A stretch of DNA of 64,000 bases from Prevotellaceae bacterium MN60 (GCA_900199555.1 FZQZ01000002.1:186001-250000), one strand, 5' to 3'. Counted from the first letter of the stretch, positions 26,107 through 36,321 are shown. The notes: generated from the sequence alone by a model not told the origin. Made by a program: numbers and translations.

Positions 26107-27405
26107 ATGAAGATTACCGCCATAGCAGGAAGAAACGGTAGCGGAAAGACGCTATACATAGACCAGTTGAGAAAACAATTGGCCTCTGACAAGGTGCGCT
26201 ATATCGCCTTTACCGATTCGTATGGCGTAAACGTGGACGGACAATACTACCTGCAGCTGCGTTGGAACCAGCACGACATCGACCACGAGACACCCACCGT
26301 GGGGGAGCTGTTGCAGAATGCCTACCTACTGACGGGTGAAGATACAGCAGAACGCCGTGAGCTACAGAAACATCTTTACGACCTCTTCTGCATGGAGCCA
26401 TTGCTCGACAAGTATATCATCACGCTTTCGAGCGGTGAACTGCGCAAGTTTCAACTGACAAAGACACTCTTTGCCAACCCCAAGTTGCTCATCATGGACA
26501 ATCCGTTTATCGGACTGGATGCTGAGACACGCGATCAACTGAAAGCACTATTGCTGCAATTGGCAGAGGAGCGCGACATAGAAATCATGCTCGTAATGTC
26601 GAAGACGGACGATATCCCATCATTTGTGAGCGAAGTAAAGTGGTTTGGCACGCAAGAGCCTGTGCCTGCTCATGTCTTGTCGCCCGCTCAGCAAGAAGCG
26701 ATATTATCCCTCCCCTACGCCGATCATGATTACGACTGCCAGCATGTCATCGACATGAAGAAGGTAACAATACGCTATGGCGAGCGCACCATCCTGAAAG
26801 ACCTTGACTGGACCGTAATGAATGGAGAGCGCTGGGCACTGTCAGGACAGAATGGCAGTGGCAAATCTACCTTATTATCATTAGTATGTGCCGACAATCC
26901 CCAGAGTTATGCTTGCGACATCACCCTCTTTGATCGTCCTCGTGGTTCAGGTGAGAGCATCTGGGACATCAAGAAGCACATTGGATACGTGTCACCAGAG
27001 ATGCATCGCTCGTATAAGCGCAACCTGCCTGCCATCCGCATCGTTGCTAGCGGACTGATGGATTCTATCGGACTGTATGCCATTCCCAATCCAAAGGATT
27101 ATGAAAAGTGCCATTGGTGGCTCAACATATTCGGTATCGGACACTTGGCAGACAAACCTTTCCTACAACTATCGAGTGGAGAGCAACGACTGGTACTACT
27201 GGCACGCGCCTTCGTCAAAGACCCACAGTTGCTAATTCTCGACGAGCCCCTGCATGGGTTAGACCTATGGAACAGGCGACTGGCAAAAGACGTCATCGAG
27301 ACATTCTGTCAACGAAAAGGCAAGACGATGATTATGGTGACTCACTATCAAGAAGAACTACCTAACGTAATTACAAACTCATTATACTTAAAGAAACTGA
27401 TATGA
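26107..27405 (+). CDS. Tandem ABC ATPase, ModF-like
   Basis: A 432-residue protein with two ABC cassettes and no membrane segments. Cassette 1 has Walker A GRNGSGKT (residue 8), signature LSSGELRKF (about 109) and Walker B LLIMDNPFIGLD (about 128). Cassette 2 has GQNGSGKSTLL (about 245), LSSGEQRLV (about 355) and LLILDEPLHGLD (about 375). The arrangement resembles ModF/PhrA. In cassette 1 the residue after the Walker B aspartate is Asn rather than Glu (MDNP against LDEP), so it may be weak in hydrolysis. No permease is nearby, so a transport role is doubtful. It overlaps the next gene by 4 nt. Confidence 0.85.
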   Translation: MKITAIAGRNGSGKTLYIDQLRKQLASDKVRYIAFTDSYGVNVDGQYYLQLRWNQHDIDHETPTVGELLQNAYLLTGEDTAERRELQKHLYDLFCMEPLLDKYIITLSSGELRKFQLTKTLFANPKLLIMDNPFIGLDAETRDQLKALLLQLAEERDIEIMLVMSKTDDIPSFVSEVKWFGTQEPVPAHVLSPAQQEAILSLPYADHDYDCQHVIDMKKVTIRYGERTILKDLDWTVMNGERWALSGQNGSGKSTLLSLVCADNPQSYACDITLFDRPRGSGESIWDIKKHIGYVSPEMHRSYKRNLPAIRIVASGLMDSIGLYAIPNPKDYEKCHWWLNIFGIGHLADKPFLQLSSGEQRLVLLARAFVKDPQLLILDEPLHGLDLWNRRLAKDVIETFCQRKGKTMIMVTHYQEELPNVITNSLYLKKLI

Positions 27406-27884
27406 AAAAACTAATATTACTTGCACTACTGGCTATTGCCACCACTGCACAAGGTCAAGAGGCATATAACGAACTGCGTCAGAAGGCTAAGACAACAATT
27501 AGCAACCCTAATGCGAATGCTGTAGTAAAACAGATTAGCCAGTTTAAGTTGGATGCACTGAACTATATGGCTATGAAAATGCGCGAGGTAATGCCCGACT
27601 CTAGCGCTACCTTCCTCGACAAACAGGCAATAGCAATGGACAACTTCGTAAACTTCTATATAGAGAAGCTTATCGAATCGACCAAGCAGCCCAACGTAGA
27701 GCAGGTAAAGATGATTAAGATGTTTATGGATGCCAGCTACTCTAACCCCTTGTTCGAAGACAAGGATACAGAGTTAGTGCTAAGCTACTACAATAGCGCT
27801 GACAGCATGACACGCTTCTCGCTAGACACCGATTGGCGCAAAGCTGTGGCAGCTATAGCCTATCTCTACAACAAGAAAGAATAG
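27402..27884 (+). CDS. Secreted protein of unknown function
   Basis: A 160-residue protein with a signal peptide (MKKLILLALLAIATTAQGQ). The mature part is mostly helical and polar, with KQISQFKLDALNYMAMKMRE near residue 45 and DTDWRKAVAAIAYLYNKKE at the C-terminus. The ATGA overlap with the ABC ATPase gene indicates coupled translation. I do not recognise a named family with certainty. Confidence 0.8.
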   Translation: MKKLILLALLAIATTAQGQEAYNELRQKAKTTISNPNANAVVKQISQFKLDALNYMAMKMREVMPDSSATFLDKQAIAMDNFVNFYIEKLIESTKQPNVEQVKMIKMFMDASYSNPLFEDKDTELVLSYYNSADSMTRFSLDTDWRKAVAAIAYLYNKKE

Positions 27885-27903
27885 CATTGGCACGATGTTT
27901 GCA

Positions 27904-27911
27904 AAAGGAGG
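27904..27911 (+). promoter_or_regulatory. Strong Shine-Dalgarno of clpC
   Basis: AAGGAGGT sits 5 nt before ATG 27917. Such a complete match to the 16S 3' end is rare in this window and decides the clpC start over the longer open frame from 27833. Confidence 0.8.
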
Positions 27912-27916
27912 TGTGT

Positions 27917-30454
27917 ATGACAAGTCAATTTTCACCCAAGGTATCCGAGGTTCTAGCCTATTCACGTGAAGAGGCAGCCCGTCTGGCCAGCCGTAGCGTA
28001 GGTCCTGAGCACCTATTGCTAGGGTTGATGCGCATGAAGACTGGTGCAGTCATCAACGTGTTTTACCGACTGGACATCAATCTGCAGTTGGTAAAGACGG
28101 AGTTGGAGACTCGTGTGCGCAACGATGAACTCGGCATGCCCATCAGCACTAGTGAACTGGTGCTGAACGAACAAGCAAGCAACATTCTGAAACTGGCTGT
28201 ACTAGAGGCCCGTATACAGCGAGCCACCAAGGTGGAAGAGCAACATCTGTTGCTAGCCATCCTACACGACCAGATGGAGAATGGTGCGAAAATCGTATTA
28301 GAACAAAACAACATGAATTACGAAGACGTACTGACACTGCTCAGCGTAAAAGATAGCGTAAAGAACGGTATCGGTCTGCCTGAAGAGGACTACGATGAGG
28401 AAGAAAGCACTGCGGGTGGCGAGAATGTATCCAACGGTTCTCCAGTTGGTAAAACTACTACGCAGCAGCAGAAGACCAAATCAAAGACTCCTGTGCTGGA
28501 TAACTTCGGCACCGACCTGACGGAGAGCGCTGCCCTCGGCAAGCTCGACCCATGTATCGGTCGTGAAAACGAGATACAGCGTGTTATCGAAATCCTGGGA
28601 CGCCGCAAGAAGAACAACCCTATCCTGATAGGCGAACCCGGTGTAGGTAAGAGTGCTATCGTAGAAGGACTGGCAGAGATGATTGTGATGCATCGCTGCT
28701 CACCTACATTATTTAATAAGCGTATCTATACGCTCGACATGACGGGCGTAGTTGCAGGAACGAAATATCGTGGCCAGTTTGAAGAGCGCATGAAGATGCT
28801 CGTAAAAGAACTGGAGCAGAATCCCGACATCATCGTGTTTATCGACGAGATACATACACTCATCGGTGCTGGTTCTACACCCGGAAGCATGGATGCTGCC
28901 AACATTCTGAAGCCTGCATTGGCTCGTGGCACCATCCAGTGTATCGGTGCTACCACACTGGATGAATATCGCAACTCGATAGAGAAAGATGGTGCTTTGG
29001 AGCGCCGATTCCAGAAGGTACAGGTAGAGCCTACCACCAACGAGCAAACACTCGAAATTCTGCGTAACATTCGTGGACGCTATGAGTATTTTCACCACGT
29101 CAACTATACCGATGAGGCATTAGCTGCCTGTGTCAAGTTGACAGACCGATATGTATCAGACCGCTTTATGCCTGATAAGGCTATTGACGCATTGGACGAA
29201 GTAGGTTCACGCGTACACCTGCGCACAGCCAATATTCCGCCTGAAATCACTGAAAAGGAAGGCGAAATCAAGGAGGTGAAAGAGAAGAAACAGGAAGCCG
29301 TTGGCAACCAAGACTTTGAATTGGCTGCTAGCTATCGCGATCGTCAGACCGAGTTGGAGCATGAGCTACAAGAGCTGAATCGCAAATGGCAAGAAGGCGA
29401 GGTAGATGTGCGTCAGACCATCACCGATAAAGAGGTGGCTGAGGTAGTAAGCATGATGACCGGAATACCCGTACAGCGTATGGCTCAGGAGGAAGGTGTT
29501 CGCCTGAAGGGTATGGCTCAAGAGCTGAAGACGCACGTCATCGCACAAGATAAGGCTATCGACAAGATGGTACACGCCATCCAGCGCAACCGTGTAGGAC
29601 TGAAAGAGCCTAATCACCCCATCGGTGTATTTATGTTCTTAGGACCTACGGGTGTGGGAAAAACCTACCTTGCCAAGAAACTGGCAGAGTTTATGTTTGG
29701 CTCATCAGAAGCGCTGATACGTGTAGATATGAGCGAATATACTGAGGCCTTCAACGTATCAAGACTGATTGGTGCGCCTCCTGGATATGTCGGATATGAA
29801 GAGGGTGGCCAGTTAACAGAACGTGTACGCCGCCATCCCTACTCTATTGTCCTGCTCGACGAGATCGAGAAAGCACATGGTAATGTCTTCAACCTTTTGT
29901 TACAGGTATTGGACGAAGGAAGACTGACTGATGGCAACGGACGCTTTGTAGATTTCCGCAATACGGTAATCATTATGACCTCTAATGCTGGTACACGTCA
30001 GCTGAAAGACTTCGGAAGAGGTGTTGGCTTTAATGCAGGCTCTTCGTCAGCACTGATGCTCAACGAGCAAGACAAGGAGCACGCTCGCCAGATAGTACAG
30101 AAAGCACTATCTAAGCAGTTCTCACCAGAGTTCTTGAATCGTCTGGACGAGATTATCACCTTCGACCAGCTCGACATTGATGCCATCAAACAGATTATTG
30201 AAGTCGAGCTGAAGGGACTCTACAAGCGTATTGCCGATATTGGTTATACAATGGAGCTCACCGACGATGCAAAAGCATTTGTGGCAGAGAAGGGCTATGA
30301 TGTACAGTTTGGTGCACGCCCTCTGAAACGAGCCATCCAAACGTATATCGAAGACGGTATATCCGATTTGATAGTCAACGGAGACTTGCCCGACAAGGCA
30401 GTCATCCATATCGATAAGATTAAAGATCAAGATAAGTTGTCGTTCACCGTGTGA
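27917..30454 (+). CDS. clpC: ATP-dependent Clp protease ATP-binding subunit ClpC
   Basis: A Hsp100 unfoldase that feeds substrates to ClpP. The 845-residue protein starts [13 protein letters not shown] at 27917. Two Clp-N repeats occupy residues 1-150. After an acidic, Gln-rich linker (about 155-195) the D1 module has Walker A GEPGVGKS (about 238) and [16 protein letters not shown]-type coiled segment ([18 protein letters not shown], about 470) marks ClpC rather than ClpA. The D2 module has GPTGVGKT (about 577) and LLDEIEKAH. The end overlaps the left arm of a terminator. Confidence 0.96.
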   Translation: MTSQFSPKVSEVLAYSREEAARLASRSVGPEHLLLGLMRMKTGAVINVFYRLDINLQLVKTELETRVRNDELGMPISTSELVLNEQASNILKLAVLEARIQRATKVEEQHLLLAILHDQMENGAKIVLEQNNMNYEDVLTLLSVKDSVKNGIGLPEEDYDEEESTAGGENVSNGSPVGKTTTQQQKTKSKTPVLDNFGTDLTESAALGKLDPCIGRENEIQRVIEILGRRKKNNPILIGEPGVGKSAIVEGLAEMIVMHRCSPTLFNKRIYTLDMTGVVAGTKYRGQFEERMKMLVKELEQNPDIIVFIDEIHTLIGAGSTPGSMDAANILKPALARGTIQCIGATTLDEYRNSIEKDGALERRFQKVQVEPTTNEQTLEILRNIRGRYEYFHHVNYTDEALAACVKLTDRYVSDRFMPDKAIDALDEVGSRVHLRTANIPPEITEKEGEIKEVKEKKQEAVGNQDFELAASYRDRQTELEHELQELNRKWQEGEVDVRQTITDKEVAEVVSMMTGIPVQRMAQEEGVRLKGMAQELKTHVIAQDKAIDKMVHAIQRNRVGLKEPNHPIGVFMFLGPTGVGKTYLAKKLAEFMFGSSEALIRVDMSEYTEAFNVSRLIGAPPGYVGYEEGGQLTERVRRHPYSIVLLDEIEKAHGNVFNLLLQVLDEGRLTDGNGRFVDFRNTVIIMTSNAGTRQLKDFGRGVGFNAGSSSALMLNEQDKEHARQIVQKALSKQFSPEFLNRLDEIITFDQLDIDAIKQIIEVELKGLYKRIADIGYTMELTDDAKAFVAEKGYDVQFGARPLKRAIQTYIEDGISDLIVNGDLPDKAVIHIDKIKDQDKLSFTV

Positions 30455-30475
30455 GCGGCAACTTATCTTTTTGTT
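30429..30475 (+). terminator. Rho-independent terminator overlapping the clpC end
   Basis: A perfect 11-bp stem (AAGATAAGTTG, 30429-30439, with 30459-30469) followed by TTTG. The left arm lies inside the last clpC codons. Confidence 0.85.
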
Positions 30476-30572
30476 CTCGTACACACTTTATTGTTCGTTT
30501 TGTCATATTCGCTTGATTTATATCAATTAAGTTGCAAAACGCAAGCAATTTTATTAAAAAACCGACAAAATG

Positions 30573-30604
30573 TTTGGTGTTTATCTGATTTTCGTTTAAT
30601 TTTG
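30573..30604 (+). promoter_or_regulatory. Complete Bacteroidetes promoter of gdhA
   Basis: TTTG at 30573-30576, a 20-nt spacer, then TAATTTTG at 30597-30604, an exact fit to TTTG-N19/21-TAnnTTTG. The gdhA ATG is 67 nt downstream. Confidence 0.85.
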
Positions 30605-30671
30605 CAATCGTTTTCGAAAGAATACGTGTTTCAATAGTATATAGTAAATAACTAAAAAAAGTAAAAAGATT

Positions 30672-32009
30672 ATGAATGCAGCTAAAGTTGTAGAGGATCT
30701 GAAACAGAGATTCCCCAACGAGCCGGAGTACATCCAGGCAGTCAGTCAGGTGCTTCCTACTATCGAGGAAGAGTACAACAAACATCCTGAGTTTGAAAAG
30801 GCCAATCTGATTGAGCGCCTGTGTATCCCCGATCGCGTTTGCGAGTTCCGTGTAACATGGGTTGACGACAAGGGTAATGTACAGACCAACATGGGTTACC
30901 GTATTCAGCACAACAATGCTATCGGCCCATACAAAGGTGGTCTCCGTTATCACAAGAGCGTAAACCTGGGTATCCTGAAGTTCCTCGCATTCGAGCAGAC
31001 CTTTAAGAACTCGCTGACCACACTGCCTATGGGTGGTGCAAAGGGTGGATCAGACTTCTCACCCCGTGGTAAGAGCGACGCTGAGGTAATGCGCTTCTGC
31101 CAGGCATTCATGAACGAGCTGTATCGTGTAATTGGTCCCGATGAGGACGTTCCCGCTGGTGACATCGGTGTAGGTGGCCGTGAGGTTGGTTATCTCTTCG
31201 GTCAGTACAAGAAGTTGACTCATCAGTTCCAGGGCGTACTGACAGGTAAGGGTATCCCCTTCGGTGGTTCACTCATCCGTCCTGAGGCTACCGGTTATGG
31301 TACAGTATATTTCCTGACTTCTATGCTTGCTACTCGCGGCATCGACCTGAAGGGTAAGAAGGTACTGATTTCTGGTTCTGGTAACGTAGCACAGTATGCT
31401 ACTGAGAAGTGTCTGCAGCTGGGTGCTATCCCCTTGACTCTGTCTGACTCTGATGGTTACATCTACGACCCAGATGGTATCACATTCGAGAAGCTCGAAT
31501 ATGTTAAGGAGCTAAAGAATGTTGAGCGTGGACGTATCAAGGAGTATGCTGAGGAATATCCCAATGCAGTATATCACGCTGGTGAGCGTCCTTGGCATGA
31601 GAAGGCCGATATCGCTCTGCCTTGCGCTACACAGAACGAGATTAACGGAGAGCAGGCTCAGGCTCTGATTGACAACGGTGTTATCGCTGTTGCTGAGGGT
31701 GCCAACATGCCTTCACTGCCCGAGGCTATCAAGATTTTCCAGGATGCCAAGATTCTCTATGCTCCTGGTAAGGCTTCTAACGCTGGTGGTGTATCAGTAT
31801 CAGGTCTTGAGATGTCACAGAACTCTGAGCGTCTGAGCTGGACTGCCAAGGAGGTTGACGACTACCTGAAGCGTATCATGAACGACATTCACGAGAACTG
31901 CGTGAAGTATGGTACCGAAAAGGATGGTTACATCAACTATGTAAAGGGTGCTAACGTAGCCGGATTCATGAAGGTAGCATCAGCCATGATGGCACAGGGT
32001 ATTGTTTAA
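30672..32009 (+). CDS. gdhA: NADP-specific glutamate dehydrogenase
   Basis: Interconverts 2-oxoglutarate plus ammonium and glutamate. The 445-residue hexameric-type enzyme shows GPYKGGLRYH (about residue 87), PMGGAKGGSDF (about 118) with the catalytic Lys, PAGDIGVGGREVGY (about 160), and the Rossmann segment VLISGSGNVAQYA (about 232). It is a single gene with its own well-formed promoter and a terminator downstream, so it is probably regulated on its own according to nitrogen state. Confidence 0.97.
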   Translation: MNAAKVVEDLKQRFPNEPEYIQAVSQVLPTIEEEYNKHPEFEKANLIERLCIPDRVCEFRVTWVDDKGNVQTNMGYRIQHNNAIGPYKGGLRYHKSVNLGILKFLAFEQTFKNSLTTLPMGGAKGGSDFSPRGKSDAEVMRFCQAFMNELYRVIGPDEDVPAGDIGVGGREVGYLFGQYKKLTHQFQGVLTGKGIPFGGSLIRPEATGYGTVYFLTSMLATRGIDLKGKKVLISGSGNVAQYATEKCLQLGAIPLTLSDSDGYIYDPDGITFEKLEYVKELKNVERGRIKEYAEEYPNAVYHAGERPWHEKADIALPCATQNEINGEQAQALIDNGVIAVAEGANMPSLPEAIKIFQDAKILYAPGKASNAGGVSVSGLEMSQNSERLSWTAKEVDDYLKRIMNDIHENCVKYGTEKDGYINYVKGANVAGFMKVASAMMAQGIV

Positions 32010-32042
32010 GCCACACAACACAAAAACTTCTTTTTATATTTC

Positions 32043-32085
32043 AAGGTGCGATTTTCTTCGGATTATCGCACCTTTCCTTTCACCT
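32043..32085 (+). terminator. Rho-independent terminator after gdhA
   Basis: A perfect 10-bp stem (AAGGTGCGAT, 32043-32052, with 32065-32074) followed by TCCTTTC. Confidence 0.8.
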
Positions 32086-32176
32086 TTTGCAGCCTTTGAG
32101 ACAATATCTCGAAAGCAGTTCCACTCGAAAAAGAAAAGAAAAGCACTTTTTCTTTTGCTTTTTGCTCGTTTATTCG

Positions 32177-32184
32177 TACCTTTG
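32177..32184 (+). promoter_or_regulatory. Promoter -7 element (TACCTTTG) of serS
   Basis: A TAnnTTTG match 40 nt before the serS ATG. Confidence 0.7.
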
Positions 32185-32200
32185 CAATCTGTAAATAATA

Positions 32201-32221
32201 AATTGTCAAATAGTAAATTGC
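32201..32221. repeat. Heptanucleotide micro-array in the serS leader
   Basis: Three 7-bp units (AATTGTC, AAATAGT, AAATTGC) directly before the serS start codon. Confidence 0.5.
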
Positions 32222-32224
32222 ATT

Positions 32225-33544
32225 ATGCTTACACTAAAGCTTATTACTGAAGAAACAGACCGCGTAATTCGTGGCTTGGAGAAGAAACATTTCAAGGGTG
32301 CGAAAGAAGCCATCGACGAAGTCCTGGCTGTAGACAAGCGCCGCCGTGAGGCCCAGCAGCAGTTGGACAAGAATCTGGCAGAAGCCAAGAAGATGGCTGC
32401 ACAGATTGGCGGACTGATGAAAGAAGGCAAGAAAGACGAAGCAGAAGCCATCAAGTCGCAGGTTGCTCAGATGAAGGAAACCAATAAGCAACTGGAAGAT
32501 ACGATGAACCAAGCACAGGAGGAGATGACTCGCCTGCTCTGTCAGATTCCTAATATTCCCTACGACGAAGTACCCGAAGGTGCTGCTGCCGAAGATAACC
32601 ACGTAGTAAAGAGCAACCTCAAGGAGTGCACTGCTACTGATACTGTAGGCAACTGGGACGTGAATCCTAAGTTGGGTATTGAGAATCCTCTGCCCCACTG
32701 GGAGCTCGCTAAGAAGTACAACCTTATCGACTTCGATCTGGGTGTGAAGATTACTGGCGCAGGATTCCCCGTATATATCGGCAAGGGTGCTCGCCTGCAG
32801 CGTGCCCTCATCAACTTCTTCCTCGACGAAGCTCGCAAGAGTGGCTATACTGAGGTTATGCCCCCTACGGTAGTTAATGCTGCCTCAGGTTATGGCACAG
32901 GTCAGTTGCCCGACAAGGAAGGTCAGATGTACCACTGTGAGGTTGACGATTTCTATCTCATCCCCACTGCTGAGGTTCCTGTAACCAATATCTATCGTGA
33001 TGTTATTCTCGACGAGAAGGATCTGCCTATCAAGAACTGTGCTTACACCGAGTGCTTCCGTCGCGAGGCTGGTAGCTATGGTAAGGACGTTCGTGGTCTG
33101 AATCGTCTTCACGAATTCTCAAAGATAGAGATTGTCCGCATCGACAAGCCTGAGCACTCTAAGGAAAGCCACAAAGAGATGTTAGAGCACGTAGAAGGTC
33201 TGCTGAAGAAGTTAGAGCTTCCCTACCGCATATTTCTGTTATGTGGTGGCGATCAGAGCTTTACGAGTTCTATTTGCTACGACTTTGAGGTATATTCTGA
33301 GGCTCAAGGTCGCTGGCTCGAGGTATCATCAGTATCTAACTTCGACAACTATCAGGCCAATCGTTTGAAGTGTCGTTATCGCAATGCTGAGACCAAGAAG
33401 ACTGAGCTCTGTCACACACTGAATGGTTCAGCTCTTGCTCTGCCACGTATTGTGGCTGCCCTGTTGGAGAACAACCAGACGGAGAACGGTATCCGTATTC
33501 CTCGTGCGCTTGTCCCCTACACAGGATTCGAGATCATTGACTAA
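32225..33544 (+). CDS. serS: Seryl-tRNA synthetase
   Basis: Charges tRNA-Ser. The 439-residue class II enzyme has the N-terminal coiled-coil arm (residues about 30-105, rich in EAKKMAAQ and KDEAEAIKSQ), motif 2 FRREAGSYGKDVRGLNRLHE (about 277) and motif 3 with LNGSALALPRIVAALLENNQ (about 400). The end has the expected PRALVPYTGFEII. The next gene, the Nfn-like fusion, follows after 14 nt and may be read from the same promoter. Confidence 0.97.
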   Translation: MLTLKLITEETDRVIRGLEKKHFKGAKEAIDEVLAVDKRRREAQQQLDKNLAEAKKMAAQIGGLMKEGKKDEAEAIKSQVAQMKETNKQLEDTMNQAQEEMTRLLCQIPNIPYDEVPEGAAAEDNHVVKSNLKECTATDTVGNWDVNPKLGIENPLPHWELAKKYNLIDFDLGVKITGAGFPVYIGKGARLQRALINFFLDEARKSGYTEVMPPTVVNAASGYGTGQLPDKEGQMYHCEVDDFYLIPTAEVPVTNIYRDVILDEKDLPIKNCAYTECFRREAGSYGKDVRGLNRLHEFSKIEIVRIDKPEHSKESHKEMLEHVEGLLKKLELPYRIFLLCGGDQSFTSSICYDFEVYSEAQGRWLEVSSVSNFDNYQANRLKCRYRNAETKKTELCHTLNGSALALPRIVAALLENNQTENGIRIPRALVPYTGFEIID

Positions 33545-33558
33545 ACTAAACATAACAA

Positions 33559-35916
33559 ATGAACAAAATCATTCGCAAGGAGCAATTCTCCGAGAAGGTG
33601 TTTCTCTTCGAGATTGAGGCTCCACTGATTGCTAAAAGCCGTAAGGCAGGCAACTTTGTCATTGTCCGCGTCGACAAGAAAGGTGAGCGTATGCCACTGA
33701 CTATTGCTGGTGCCGACATTGAGAAGGGAACTATCACACTGGTTGTGCAGATGGTGGGACTAAGCTCTAAGAAGCTTTGTGCGCTGAACGAGGGCGACTA
33801 TGTTGCTGACATTGTCGGACCTTTGGGCAATCCCACACACATTGAGAATTTCGGTACTGTAGTATGTGCTGGTGGTGGTCTGGGTGTAGCACCCATGTTG
33901 CCCATCATCCAGGCATTAAAGGCTGCAGGCAACCGTGTACTCTCAGTGATGGCTGGTCGTTCTAAAGACCTCATCATCTTGGAAGACAAGGTTCGTGAGA
34001 GCTCTGATGAGGTGATTATTATGACTGACGATGGTAGCTATGGCGAGAAAGGCGTAGTCACCGTAGGAATCGAGAAGTTTGTTGAGCAGGAGCACGTTGA
34101 CAAGGTATTTGCCATCGGCCCTCCTATCATGATGAAGTTCTCTAACCTCACAGCCCAGAAGCACAATATTCCTTGCGAAGTCAGCCTGAACACCATCATG
34201 GTGGATGGTACAGGTATGTGTGGTGCTTGTCGCCTCACTATCGGTGGTAAGACCAAGTTTGTCTGCATCGATGGTCCTGAGTTCGACGGAGCACTGGTTG
34301 ACTGGGATGAGATGTTCAAGCGTATGGGTACCTTCAAGCGTGCCGAGCAGGAAGAGCTGGAGCACTACGAGGAGCACCTCATGGGCGCACAAGATACCGA
34401 AGCTTCTACTTCGGGCAAGAACGCTTCTGTCACTATGGACACCACTCCTACTGATGCTTCTATCGAGGAACTCACCGATCGCGATGCCGAGTGGCGTAAG
34501 GAGTTGCGCGCTTCTATGAAGCCCAAGGAGCGTACAGCCATTGAGCGTGTCGTGATGCCTGAGCTCGATCCCGTTTATCGTGCCACCACTCGCACCGAAG
34601 AGGTTAACATCGGACTCACCAAAGAGATGGCTATGACTGAGGCCAAGCGTTGTCTCGACTGCGCTAAGCCCAGCTGTGTAGAAGGTTGTCCGGTGAATAT
34701 CAATATCCCTTCATTTGTCAAGAACATCGAGCGTGGTCAGTTCCTTGCTGCTGCTAAGGTACTGAAGAACACCTCTGCCCTCCCCGCTGTCTGCGGACGT
34801 GTTTGTCCTCAGGAGAAGCAGTGTGAGAGCAAGTGTATCCACCTGAAGATGAACGAGCCTGCTGTAGCTATCGGCTACTTGGAGCGTTTCGCTGCCGACT
34901 ACGAGCGTGAGAGCGGAAATATCTCTTTGCCCGAGATTGCTCCTGCCAATGGTATTAAGATTGCTGTTGTAGGTTCTGGTCCTGCAGGCCTGTCGTTTGC
35001 TGGCGATATGGTGAAGAAGGGTTACGATGTCTATGTCTTCGAGGCACTCCACGAGATTGGTGGTGTATTGAAGTATGGTATCCCCGAGTTCCGTCTGCCC
35101 AACAAGATTGTGGATGTAGAAATCGAGAACCTCGCCAAGATGGGTGTTCACTTCCAGACCGACGTCATTGTGGGTAAGACTATCAGCGTAGAACAGTTGG
35201 AGGCTCAAGGCTTCAAGGGCATCTTTGTGGGCTCTGGTGCCGGTCTGCCCAACTTCATGAATATCCCAGGTGAGAACGCCATCAACATCATGTCAAGTAA
35301 CGAGTACCTCACTCGTGTCAACCTGATGGACGCTGCCAACCCCACCACAGATACTCCGTTGAATCCAGCCAAGAGCGTATTGGTTGTAGGTGGTGGTAAC
35401 ACCGCTATGGACTCTTGTCGTACAGCTAAGCGCCTCGGTGCTGATGTCACATTGGTTTATCGTCGTTCTGAGGTCGAGATGCCTGCCCGTCTTGAAGAGG
35501 TGAAGCACGCAAAGGAAGAAGGAATCAAGTTCCTGACCCTTCACAACCCCATCGAGTATCTTGCCGATGAGAATGGCGCTGTCAAGGCTGCTGTTCTTCA
35601 GGTGATGGAACTTGGCGAGCCCGATGCTTCCGGTCGTCGCAGTCCAGTACCCGTTGAGGGCAAGACTGTCACCCTTGACGTCGACCAGGTTATTGTGGCA
35701 GTAGGTGTATCTCCCAACCCATTGGTACCTAAGTCTATCGAAGGTCTCGAACTCGGACGCAAGAATACTATTGTCGTATCAGAGGAGATGCAGTCATCAC
35801 GCTCAGAAATCTTCGCAGGTGGCGACATCGTACGCGGAGGTGCAACAGTTATTCTCGCTATGGGTGATGGTCGTCGTGCTGCCAAGAACATGGACGAATA
35901 CTTACAGAAAAAATAG
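33559..35916 (+). CDS. Fused Nfn/SudBA-like NAD(P)H oxidoreductase with GltD-like domain
   Basis: A 785-residue fusion. Residues 1-275 resemble the ferredoxin-NADP reductase alpha-type subunit (SudB/NfnA/PyrK): RMPLTIAG, an NAD segment GGGLGVAPMLPII (about 113), and a [2Fe-2S] site DGTGMCGACRL with FVCIDG (about 215-235). Residues about 325-785 resemble GltD/NfnB: CLDCAKPSCVEGCPVNI and CGRVCPQEKQCESKC supply two [4Fe-4S] clusters, GSGPAGLS (about 471) binds FAD, and GGGNTAMDSC (about 613) binds NADPH. Database names for such fusions (dihydroorotate dehydrogenase B subunit / glutamate synthase) are probably wrong. Transhydrogenase or electron-bifurcating ferredoxin chemistry is more likely. 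Confidence 0.88.
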   Translation: MNKIIRKEQFSEKVFLFEIEAPLIAKSRKAGNFVIVRVDKKGERMPLTIAGADIEKGTITLVVQMVGLSSKKLCALNEGDYVADIVGPLGNPTHIENFGTVVCAGGGLGVAPMLPIIQALKAAGNRVLSVMAGRSKDLIILEDKVRESSDEVIIMTDDGSYGEKGVVTVGIEKFVEQEHVDKVFAIGPPIMMKFSNLTAQKHNIPCEVSLNTIMVDGTGMCGACRLTIGGKTKFVCIDGPEFDGALVDWDEMFKRMGTFKRAEQEELEHYEEHLMGAQDTEASTSGKNASVTMDTTPTDASIEELTDRDAEWRKELRASMKPKERTAIERVVMPELDPVYRATTRTEEVNIGLTKEMAMTEAKRCLDCAKPSCVEGCPVNINIPSFVKNIERGQFLAAAKVLKNTSALPAVCGRVCPQEKQCESKCIHLKMNEPAVAIGYLERFAADYERESGNISLPEIAPANGIKIAVVGSGPAGLSFAGDMVKKGYDVYVFEALHEIGGVLKYGIPEFRLPNKIVDVEIENLAKMGVHFQTDVIVGKTISVEQLEAQGFKGIFVGSGAGLPNFMNIPGENAINIMSSNEYLTRVNLMDAANPTTDTPLNPAKSVLVVGGGNTAMDSCRTAKRLGADVTLVYRRSEVEMPARLEEVKHAKEEGIKFLTLHNPIEYLADENGAVKAAVLQVMELGEPDASGRRSPVPVEGKTVTLDVDQVIVAVGVSPNPLVPKSIEGLELGRKNTIVVSEEMQSSRSEIFAGGDIVRGGATVILAMGDGRRAAKNMDEYLQKK

Positions 35917-35920
35917 TCTG

Positions 35921-35941
35921 AATTGTGGTTCTTCCACAATT
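35921..35941 (+). other. Hairpin between the Nfn-like gene and the DUF486 gene
   Basis: An 8-bp perfect stem AATTGTGG/CCACAATT with loop TTCTT. There is no T tract, so it may be an mRNA stabiliser or partial terminator. Confidence 0.5.
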
Positions 35942-35952
35942 ATCGAAATATT

Positions 35953-36321
35953 ATGAACGGACTTTATACTATCATACTGCTCATACTAAGCAACGTCTTC
36001 ATGACGCTCGCTTGGTATGGGCATTTGAAATTACAAGAGACAGGCACATCCAGCCATTGGCCTCTTATCGGCGTCATCGCCTTCTCGTGGTGCATCGCCT
36101 TCTTTGAATATTGTTGTCAGGTACCAGCCAATCGCATTGGTTTCGTTGAGAATGGTGGTCCTTTCAACCTCATCCAGCTGAAGGTTATCCAGGAGTGTAT
36201 CTCGCTGGCAGTCTTCTGCATCATTGCCAACATCATGTTCCAAGGCACCCATCTGCATTGGAATCATATTCTGGCATTCCTGCTGATTATCTGTGCCGTC
36301 TATCTGGTATTTATGAAATGA
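35953..36321 (+). CDS. DMT-family membrane protein (DUF486)
   Basis: A 122-residue protein with four hydrophobic segments. The start is ATG 35953 (MNGLYTIILLILSNVFMTLAW). The centre AFFEYCCQVPANRIGF and FNLIQLKVIQE (about residues 55-85) are typical of PF04342. The substrate is unknown for the family. The stop codon overlaps the start of the TtcA-like gene (ATGA), so the two are coupled. Confidence 0.85.
   Translation: MNGLYTIILLILSNVFMTLAWYGHLKLQETGTSSHWPLIGVIAFSWCIAFFEYCCQVPANRIGFVENGGPFNLIQLKVIQECISLAVFCIIANIMFQGTHLHWNHILAFLLIICAVYLVFMK

Noticed and set aside
27833-27916. Longer N-terminus for clpC
   Set aside because: It overlaps the preceding gene, and the strong ribosome site fixes the start at 27917.
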